A stretch of DNA of 64,000 nucleotides from assembly GCA_033961575.1 (NCBI GenBank), contig CM066732.1, positions 76,174,687 to 76,238,686 on the forward strand, given 5' to 3'. Each line of letters begins with the position of its first letter. Positions within the stretch are counted from its first letter, which is position 1. The DNA comes from Aselliscus stoliczkanus (taxonomy: Eukaryota; Chordata; Mammalia; Chiroptera; Hipposideridae). This document shows positions 55,682-64,000 of this stretch, piece after piece. The notes under the pieces were generated by a model. That model was not told where the DNA came from. It made no database searches and saw only the letters and a list, made by a program, of their open reading frames with translations. The position numbers were made by a program, and so were the translations under genes.

Positions 55682-56147
55682 GGGCCGGCTGAGTGACATG
55701 TTGGTTAAGAGCTGGCTTCGGATGCCAGCTCTGAGCAGCAAGTTCAGATCCCACATATGAGAGCCAGTGACGCTGCGCCCTCTACAGCTAAGATGGCGAA
55801 CAACAGCTTGACCTGGAGCTGGGCTGCCATGAATAGCTGGTGAAGGCTGCAGTGAGGCTGCAGTGGGCTCCATAGGCTACAGTGAGTGGCTGGAAGCCAG
55901 CGGGAGCAGCCAGTAGCTGGCATGAACTGCTAAGAGTCGCCATGAGCCGCCGTCCAGAGTCTGGTGACCGATCGCTTCACCTGGGAAGAGTGCAATGATA
56001 ATACTAACATAGGCCAGTGAAGCGACGTCCTCCACAACTAGACTGAAGAACAAAAGGACAGCAACTTGTCTGTTCTCCTTCCCTGATTCCCCAACACTGT
56101 TCCCTTCCCTCAATTCTCCAATAAAATCTTTAAAAAAACAAAAAACC
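55682..56147 (+). repeat. long GC-rich SINE (group C), sense
   Basis: Head GGGCCGGCTGAGTGACATGT, body of GCTGCAGTG/GAGTGGC repeats, tail TCTCCAATAAAATCTTTAAA. Perfect duplication CAGAAGCCTACA at 55670-55681 and 56148-56159. Confidence 0.94.
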
Positions 56148-56261
56148 CAGAAGCCTACAAAACATGTCTTGCATCTATCCTTTTACTTTAGATTAAGTTA
56201 AAAAGTTATTTACTATTAGTTTGCCACTAACTGTTAAAGACTTGAAGCATATGGATAAATA

Positions 56262-56303
56262 ACAAAAAAAAAAAAAAAAAAGGAAAAAGAAAAAGAAAAA
56301 GAA
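56262..56303. repeat. A-rich / (GAAAAA)n tract
   Basis: About 18 A's followed by GGAAAAAGAAAAAGAAAAAG. It could be a leftover A tail, but no element precedes it. Confidence 0.8.
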
Positions 56304-56364
56304 ACCCCACAGAAATATAATTTAGCTGTGGCATATAAGCTACATAGTGATTAAGGGAAAAAGT

Positions 56365-56515
56365 CAATGTTATATACTACAATATATATACTGTATATAC
56401 TTAAGACATACTGTATATCCCATATAGTACTTAAAAGTACTATGCATACACTTAAATACACTATATATCCTATATAGTACTTACATATACTATATCTATT
56501 TAAAATGCTATATAT
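56365..56515. repeat. AT-rich imperfect tandem repeat
   Basis: Two or three loose copies of 'ctatatatcctatatagtacttacatatac', with many short TATA palindromes. It may form cruciforms; it is not coding. Confidence 0.6.
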
Positions 56516-56519
56516 CTTT

Positions 56520-57540
56520 AAAATGTGGCTCACTTTTTCAGTAAAGAAACTTGGAAGAGTTAATATGAACCCTGGTCTCATTTTTGATCACAGTGTACTT
56601 CCCTAGGCTGGGGGACTTTCAAGTCAGTTGAAAAACATTTATTTAACTTAAGTCACTCAGTTACAAATGCTGTACTTCTTCAGTTAGTGGCTAGTTGTCA
56701 CAAAGGGGTTAGAGAAGCTGTGGTGTTTATAGAATGGTCAATCAAGGTGCCATCTCCTTTATAGTCTCCTGCTAAGGAGACTTCGTTCTACACCTGGTTA
56801 GGGGTAGGCACCCAGGCCAAGGTGGCCAATGGGTTGGCCAATGGCCTATAAGATGGCTTGATACCAGGGATATCTGCCCCAACTGTTCTGATGGTGACTA
56901 CACTGGTACAAGCAATTTCTTTGTCTTTAAGAGTGTTGAGACATAGAGGGAATTGGTTGGTTATGGGAGCAAGAGCTGAAAATATAGACAGGGCGGTCTG
57001 CGGAGGCCATGGAGCATCAGAGCCATGAGTAGGCCAAAGTCAGGGGGTAGAGGAAGGGCATGTATAACTCCCAGCCACGTAGCCTGAGCTGGGTCTTAAG
57101 CCAGTTCCTTAAATGGGGTTTCCTAGGCCAGTGCATTTGGAAAACACCACATCTATATCCCCTCTTAGAGAGTCACATGGCACGTTAGCATTTTAAAGAC
57201 TCTGAGAGTCCTACAGTAGCAAGCTTGTCTAATAGTAACTCAGTGTTTTCCAGACATATTTGATAACAGAACTCTCATCTGTTAACATCTTTTATAACAC
57301 TATGTTCCATGTTTAGAGTAGGAGCTGCCATGTGTGTGGCATCTAAAGGAGAGATTGTAGCCGAAACAGAGAGGCAGCTCTGTCCCTATGCCATGGCAGT
57401 CTGGGCACTTCTTTGTTAAGGGGATGATGAGAGTTCCTGGTCATTGGATCTGTGTAACACGGTGAACTGCCTTCTAGTCATTGTGAGGTCTGGGTACAGC
57501 TGCCCTAGGGATGCTGTAGCATTTGAGTGTTTTTAATGTC
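56520..57540. other. unannotated intergenic DNA
   Basis: No gene or confident repeat. Confidence 0.35.
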
Positions 57541-57546
57541 CATCAG

Positions 57547-57676
57547 AATTTTTTTTTTTTTTTTTTTCAGCTGAGCCATCCTGCCATCTGTTGGCAGCTC
57601 AGCAGCTGCCCAGCTCGGGCCGGGAATACACACTCTTGAGCGAGCTCTTAACCAACTGAGCCACTCGGCCAGCCCC
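57547..57676 (-). repeat. tRNA-derived SINE (group B), internally shortened
   Basis: Antisense unit lacking the 'gaactgctgttgctcagagctcagctcg' block that contains the box B region. Duplication TGTCCATCAG at 57537-57546 and 57677-57686. Confidence 0.9.
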
Positions 57677-57689
57677 TGTCCATCAGTAT

Positions 57690-59170
57690 TCTTATCTCAA
57701 ACCTCCACTAATTAAGACGAATTGAGTGAGCCTTTTTTCTTGTAATTGAGAGTCTGACTAATGTAACAGATGTTAAATGTGGCTTTTTGGTTGTCTCCCT
57801 AGATACTAAGACAAATGACAAGTGTCTCTACTTCCTCGTGAGATGTTGGACCACCTGTGAGGGACCCACTGGGAGACTGTGGAACTGGTGTTGCCAACAT
57901 TCACGCCTCTCATGTCACGTGCTCCAGGTGAGGGTGAAGAGTCATCTTGGGGGTGGGCAGTGAGAATCCTGTGGAGAGAGACAGGTCAGTGTGCCTTCCT
58001 AGGGGAGGGGAGAGAGCTCCCACAGGACAGTAAGCCAAAGGAAAGGGGCTTGCGAGTTTTGGGTGAAGGGACTGGGACCTGTTTCTTCCTGGCGATAGCT
58101 GGCAGAATGTGGTGAGAAGGCAATGATGGACAAACTATACACCCAATTGGTGGAAGAACTAAGGTATGAACAGATGAGGACCCATGGAAGAGAAAGTGGG
58201 ACCTGGATTATCTTAATGAATAGGGGCAAAGTGAGCCCAGTACCAAGAGGCTGGAGGTAGACAGTAGGGGAAACTAGATCTGATAGCATGGCATTTAGTG
58301 GCTGGTTGGAGGAAGTTAACTATTCATACTGGGAACTACATCATGGTTTTCAGTGGCGAGAGGGCTCTCCCCTGAGGAAGAGGAGCCAGTAATTGTGTGT
58401 CTGCTGCACTGAGGCCTATTTTCAGATTATGACTCCACCAGCAGAGGGAGATGTCCATCTCTCTGCCTCTTTCCCCTCCCAGCATGCCCCCAGCCCACAG
58501 AAGATCCAGAGGCAGCAGAGGGCATGGGGGGGGAGGCACAGAAGGAGCTGACTGTGCCCCACTGCCCCACACTTGTGTCCTCAGCAGGTTTCCCAGCAGA
58601 GGTAAGTCCCGAAGGAGAGAACAGAGAAGTAGTCATTGAATGAGAGTTTAGAGATGGGCTGTTTGAGCAGATTAGGAGTTTTGCCTAAAAGTGACCAAAG
58701 GACTTTTGTTTTCTGAGTGACTGGAGAATCTATGAGCCTCAGCCTGGGATGGAGCAGGCCTACACAGTGAGTTTTGCAGAGGTAGTTGTGCTTTTGGCTG
58801 ATTCAACTCTACTCCACACACACACACTGGGAAAAGCTAAAAATCAGCTCAAAGGGTTTATAAGTGTTTACACCGCTTCCTAAGTAACTGTGCATGAACC
58901 AACTCTAACGTAAAAGATTCCAGACACATCCAATGAACACAGCCAATTCATACGCATTTAATCACTGAGCATTATTAACCCCTCAGTTGGATACTGGGGC
59001 TATGAAGATGAATACAAGCTGCTTGCTGCCCTCAAAAAGCATGTGGCCTAGTTTGAGAAGTCCCAGTCCAGCTTGAGGTTTTCTTCAGATTAGGTAAGAA
59101 TCACAGTGGTGTGGGTTTAAATGCATCCTCACTTCTAAATCTGATTCTGTAGGTCTGGGCTGGGATCTAA
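57690..59170. other. unannotated intergenic DNA
   Basis: GC content is somewhat higher around 58330-58620, but the frames there overlap on both strands, are short and match nothing known to me. Confidence 0.35.
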
Positions 59171-59183
59171 TAAGTACGTTGTT

Positions 59184-59442
59184 GTGGGGGTGGCCAGGTG
59201 GCTCAGTTGGTTAGAGCACGAGCTCTGAGCAACAGAGTTGCTGGTTCGATTCCCACATGGGCCAGTGAGCTGTGCCCCCTGCAACTAGATTGAAAACTGC
59301 AACCGGACTTGGAGCTGAGCTGCACCCTTCACAACTAAGATTGAAGGACAACTTGACTTGGAGCTGATGGGTCCTGGGAAAAACACACTGTCCCCCCGCC
59401 ACACATCCCAAAAAAGTTAAAAAACAAACAGGCAAAAAACCA
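59184..59442 (+). repeat. tRNA-derived SINE (group F), sense
   Basis: Head GGTGGCTCAGTTGGTTAGAG with box B GGTTCGATTCCC. It is followed by two 'acttggagctgagctgcaccc'-type modules and an A-rich end. Probable diverged duplication AGTACGTTGTT / AGCACATTGTT. Confidence 0.88.
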
Positions 59443-59454
59443 AGCACATTGTTT

Positions 59455-60130
59455 TAAGGTCACTGATGGAGAAATATAATAATAATCTAGCCATCTAATC
59501 AGCACCACCCACCAAATCACCTTTTACTGAATGAAGTTATGCATTATTGACAGCCACAGAGTTTGGCAGTGTCAGTATGCTCAGATTCCAGGACAATATC
59601 ACCCATTTAGAAAAAACAAAATTTCTGCCTGTTCTTTATCATACCAGATGAAACAGCTGGATAGGTTTTTACCAAATTAGAAGGGCATGTCTGGGCTTGT
59701 CTGACTTAAAAGAAAGAGTAACGGAAATTTGGAAGCTCCTGAGGAGGGGGCCTTCTAAGAGAGACCCCCTCAGCCATCTTCAGAGCAGTGTCAGGCACTG
59801 CATTCTGACAACACTGTTTCTCCCAAGAGGAGGCTGGGCTTAGGGTGGAAATTTATTGATTTAATGGTGATTAAAGATTGATGTGCATAGCCCAGGGGAA
59901 GCCAGGTACCTAATAACAGAATTTTCACCAAAAATGTGTGGAAGAAAATGGGCCATAAACAGGTGAACAGAGAATTTTAATCTGCATTCACCTATTTGTC
60001 ATGGAAATTTGGACAAGGCTCTTGTGGCTCTGTTTCCCTGATTACATAATTAGACAGTGCTAACTTTTTTCATGAGAGTGTAGTGAGGAATGATGAATGA
60101 AACCCCATGCTAGCACTAGGAAACTTTATA
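59455..60130. other. unannotated intergenic DNA
   Basis: No gene or confident repeat. Confidence 0.35.
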
Positions 60131-60138
60131 AAGATGAG

Positions 60139-60185
<47 letters not shown>

Positions 60186-60199
60186 TTTTAAGATGAGTT
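60131..60199. repeat. (ATTT)n tract between direct repeats
   Basis: About 12 ATTT units (60141-60189) bounded by AAGATGAGTT at 60131-60140 and 60190-60199. The tract equals the tail of the L1 at 39725, so it looks like an insertion that kept only its tail. Confidence 0.85.
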
Positions 60200-61280
60200 T
60201 TGATGTATTTTAAAAATGCAGAATAAGTGGGATAAGATAGATTTTATTGCAAGATCTTGGACTTAGTTTAATCCGGCCTTCCCTTATAGTGTGTATTATT
60301 TTATTTCCTTAATTGTGAGTTTTGATGACTCAGTTTACAAGTGTGATGTGACTTTAAAAGCACCTGTGGTTAGATTTTAAAAATCTAATGTGAAAGCCAG
60401 TACAGTTAGAAAACAGATGCTAGGCATATTTTTAGAAAGCTGAATAGTTTTTTAAGGATAAAACAAATGTGAAGTATGCTGCGCAACTGACTTGGGACTT
60501 ACAGCGTCTATGCTCTTGGTTATTAATTTGCTAAGTGGCCTTGAGACATGAATATAGATGAAAAGCTATGAACAATTGACACGTGCACTCAAATAGTGGA
60601 AATATATCACCACACCCAAGATATAGTGCTATATGAAAGTCTTAAATATTTAACACAATGCTATGCCATATAATTACATGTGTGGCATTATCTTTAATGG
60701 GGCTGATTAATGAGGGTGACATAAAGCAAGGATGAATATTAGCTATTCAGACACTGATGTTCAGATAGCCACCTGAAAAGTAATTTTTTTTCCCTCCAAG
60801 TCCTATTCCTGAAGGATTATAGAAATGTCAATTGTTTTTGCAGGATTTCCATTTCAAGAAGCAGTTATTCATAATCCCCAGAGAACTCTTCCCTAACAGA
60901 CTACAATAAAACTTAGAATTAATAGTGGTGACATTTCAGATCTAAATTACTGCCTTCATGGTTTAAATAATTCTCCTGCCATGTCTGTGCAAGGGGCTTT
61001 CAAATTTTTCACATCATTCCCGGCTTATCTTTCATCTCCACTGCTTGACTAATTTCTTGTCCCTTACAACTGAATATAGGCGGCTGAATGTCTAATTTTC
61101 CCTTACAATTCTTCAGCTTGTTAACAGTACTTTTATGGTAATTCATCTAAAATAGTTTTTCAGTAAACTCATTTCAAAGGTCATCTCTAGCTCTCCATTT
61201 CTTCTTTCATTTTGGCACTGAGTAGCTGTTATGCACTGGTCCATCCTGGTATTTACTTGCATATGTTTCCTCATCTCTTT
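60200..61280. other. unannotated intergenic DNA
   Basis: AT-rich, no gene or confident repeat. Confidence 0.35.
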
Positions 61281-61284
61281 TTCT

Positions 61285-61665
61285 CTGTATCTTTATTCCT
61301 CAAAGGTGACTATATATGATAGAATTTATTCCTTTAGAGAAGTTTTAGGTTCATAGCAAAACTGAACAGAAGGTACAGAAATTCCCCCATACATTCCCTC
61401 TCCCTACACAAGCATAGCTTCCTTCGTTATCAACATTCCCATCAGAGTGGTACAATTGGTGAACCTACATTGATGTGTCATAATCACTCAGAGTCTATAG
61501 TTTACATGGTTCACCCTTGGTGTTGTACATTGTATGGATTTGAACAAATGTATGATGATATGTATCCTCCATTACAGTATCATACAAAATGGTTTCATCA
61601 TCCTAAAAATCCTCTGTGTTTTACCAGTGCATCCCTCCTTCCTTCCCTTCATCCCTATATCTGTC
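61285..61665 (-). repeat. old L1 3' UTR fragment
   Basis: The + strand matches the antisense 3' end of older L1M-type elements: 'ggttcatagcaaaactgaacagaaggtacagaaattcc', 'ggtgaacctacattgatgtgtcataatcact', 'ttggtgttgtacattgtatgg', 'aaaaatcctctgtgtttt'. Confidence 0.7.
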
Positions 61666-61899
61666 CATTTTCTAAATAATTGTTGAGAACCTACTACTAA
61701 CTGCAAATGGACTAGTCACTTAAAAAACAAACTTAAAATAAGGTCCCATGTCATTAAGAATCTTACAATCTGTTGGGGAGCCAGTTACATAAACATACAA
61801 TAAATTCATTTGCTTTATTGAAGTGGTGTATCAGTGTTAATGGGGCCACAGGAGAACTAGAGCTCATTAATCGACCTGGGGAATGTGGAGAAGACTTCC

Positions 61900-62600
61900 C
61901 AACATATCTTCTCCAGTAGGAGTGCATTGGTATGCAGTGTGGGAAGGAGTTGGTGGTGTAGGGGTGGCAGGGGATGGATTTTTATCTTGGAGGCATGAAG
62001 AATTTTGAGCAGTGTGCTGATATGATCAGGCTTTTATGTTAGAAAAACCCACTGTGGTGGGGGTGGTGGAAGATAGATTAGAGGGCAGCAAAATTGGAAG
62101 CAAGAAAGACCAGTGAGGATGATTTCACAATATTTACTTTGGGTGACAATGAGGGCAAGAATGAGGCAGTGGGGAGGAATTGGAGAAGAGAGATTTGTGA
62201 ACTGCACTGGATTTGGTAGTTGATTAGATATGGGGCAAGGACGAGAGACTTTTCTGGCTTGGTCAACTTGACATTTACTAAGATAGAGAAGACAGAAAGA
62301 GGAGCAGGTTCTTTTTTGGGGGAAGTTGTGAAGAGGAAAAATGTGTTTGGCTTTGCATGTAGTTAGTGTGAGGAGCTGATGGAACATTCAAGTGGGAATG
62401 TCAAATGGAAAGGGGACTTCACAGGTTTGGAGCTAAAGACACTGAGAGAGCTCTGAGCTGGAGATACTGATTTGGGAGTTAAGCTTGTGGGTGAGAGTGG
62501 TGAGTAAGTGTGAGTAGAGGAGGTGAGTAAGTATGAGTGGAGTTGGCCAAGAGGAATGAGAAGATGAGACGGATAATGAAAGAGCACCATGCTCCAGACA
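61900..62600 (-). repeat. L2-like LINE fragment
   Basis: Text such as 'ggaggcatgaagaattttgagcagtgtgctgatatgatcagg' and 'gggaatgtcaaatggaaaggg' is the reverse-strand L2 pattern. Boundaries approximate. Confidence 0.45.
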
Positions 62601-63029
62601 TCATGACAGTTCAACCCTAAATGTTTCAATTTATGTTTCTCAAGAACAAGGAGATTCTCCTAGATGACCATGACATTGTTTTTACACCAAAGAAAATCCA
62701 CATTACTTCAACGACATTCAAAATTCTTGTTCACATGCAAATTCCTTTAAGATGTTTCTTAAAACACAGGCTCCAATCAAGTTTCGGGCATTGCAGTTTG
62801 ATTGTTACCTTTCTTTAGTCTCAGTTAGAAAATCCTCCCACCTTCCTCTGTTCTCTATGACATTGAATGCTTTGAGAGTCCAGGCCAGTTGTTCTACAAA
62901 ATGGTCAGTATTGATAGTTAGATGTGGGTCAGCCATTTCTAGTAGTTCAGTGATATTTATACCTCCTACTGCATTACATCAGAAAGATTCTAATATCAGG
63001 GTTCTAATAACTTTTATAGTTAGATTTTT

Positions 63030-63479
63030 TTAAAAAAGATTATATTGGGGTATTGGGGGAAGAGAACAGCTTTGGGGAACCAGGGAAGGGGAATAGACAA
63101 GTTGCTGTCCTTTTGTTCTTCAGTCTAGTTGTGGAGGATGTCGCTTCACTGGCCCATGTTGGTATTATCATTGCACTCTTCTTGGGTGAGGCAGATAGAT
63201 AGGTTGCCAGCCTCTGGACGGCCACTCACCGTGACTCTTGGCAGCTCACACCGACTGCCAGCTGCTCATGCTGGGTGCTGGCCACTCACTGTAGCCTATG
63301 GCAGCCCACTGCAGCAGGGGCTGCAACTATGCTATCCTGGGGACTCATAGCAGCCCAGCTCCAGGTGGAGCTGTTGTTAGCTGTAGAGGGCGGTGTCACT
63401 GGCCCTCATATGTGGGATCTGAACAGGAGCCGCTGGCGTCCCAAACCAGCTCTTAACCAACGTGCCACTCGGCCGGCCC
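63030..63479 (-). repeat. long GC-rich SINE (group C)
   Basis: Complete antisense copy from the degraded T+ tail (TAAAAAAGATTATATTGGGG) to CACTCGGCCGGCC. Duplication TATAGTTAGATTTTT / TATAGTTAAATTTTT at 63015-63029 and 63480-63494. Confidence 0.93.
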
Positions 63480-63494
63480 TATAGTTAAATTTTT

Positions 63495-64000
63495 GACTGT
63501 TGTATCAGAAACTGTCCAATTCATTGGATCTGATATATATATTTGGATCCAAATTTTATTACATATTTTGATGGTCTGGTCTTTTCTACAAAATGGTACT
63601 TATTCTGAATTTCTCATCTTTAAAACATAGTCTAACATAGGTCAAATTTGTAGCTGTTTATTCTAATTGGTTTTTCTTGATTTTATTTCCCCATAGTAAC
63701 CTGTGTTTGCAAATAGCTTGTTCTGAGTGAGGCCTGGGCTGGTTTAATGAAACCCAAAGCCTTTGGTCAGTCAGGTTCACTGACATGACTACTTTTCTGT
63801 CTCACCAACCATTATCCCCTCAGTGCTGATAGACAAATCAATGTCTAAGACAGACAGAGAGAGAGTTGCCTGCTGAAAAGACTAAGAAGGAGCAGCCAGA
63901 GAGAGAGAGATGAGGTGACTCAGGAGTGAGAGACTGTTTACATTAGTTAGGACTCTTTTGGTGGCAAGTAACAGAAGCCAAATGCAAACTGACTGAAAGA
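63495..64000. other. intergenic DNA at the window end
   Basis: No gene. The last ~60 bases ('ggactcttttggtggcaagtaacagaagcc') match the start of the unnamed repeat also seen near 23540 and 54480, cut by the window edge. A GAGA run lies near 63857 and 63901. Confidence 0.4.

Noticed and set aside
1..64000. CRISPR array, bacterial operon or virus-like defence system
   Set aside because: No spaced direct repeats, operon structure or prokaryotic features. All regular repeats here are microsatellites, SINEs, LINEs or LTRs of a mammalian genome.

Overview
This is mammalian nuclear DNA with one protein-coding gene. The genome is most likely a bat's. The evidence for a mammal is L1 3' ends, L2 remnants, an ERV-L-like provirus, an MLT1-type LTR, a long intron and a CpG-island promoter. 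The evidence for a bat is about 35 copies of tRNA-derived SINEs sharing a GGCCGGCCGAGTGGC-type head, plus recent-looking mariner and hAT miniature elements. These resemble what I remember of horseshoe/leaf-nosed bat repeats; the species-level guess is inference.

The gene is SPTSSA (serine palmitoyltransferase small subunit A) on the + strand. A CpG island (about 4840-5530) with CCAAT and GC boxes and no obvious TATA box holds exon 1 (coding 5204-5306). A 20.2-kb intron (5307-25546) follows, then exon 2 (coding 25547-25650) and a repeat-poor 3' UTR that may end near 26.92 kb. The predicted protein has 68 residues, because the first Met codon used in human and mouse (71 residues) reads GCG here.

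The region upstream of the gene (1-4.8 kb) holds SINEs and old LINE sequence. The intron holds many SINEs, a Tigger-like element, two mariner-type miniature elements, an L1/SINE composite and a processed RPL31 pseudogene. Downstream (27-64 kb) I find no functional gene. This stretch contains two mariner 3' halves joined as an inverted repeat, a hAT element with an 8-bp target duplication and two nested SINEs, a decayed ERV-L-like provirus with both LTRs (about 28.85-34.12 kb), an MLT1-like LTR with an internal 20-bp tandem array, a processed SMN pseudogene on the minus strand, three L1 3' ends and many SINEs. This fits the large gene-poor interval beside SPTSSA on human 14q13, though no neighbouring gene is visible.

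No operon, CRISPR array or undescribed multi-gene system is present. The most interesting content is the modular SINE set (monomer to trimer tRNA-like units, some with AATAAA-TCTTT 'T+' tails), the miniature DNA transposons, and several insertions whose target duplications reveal the mechanism.
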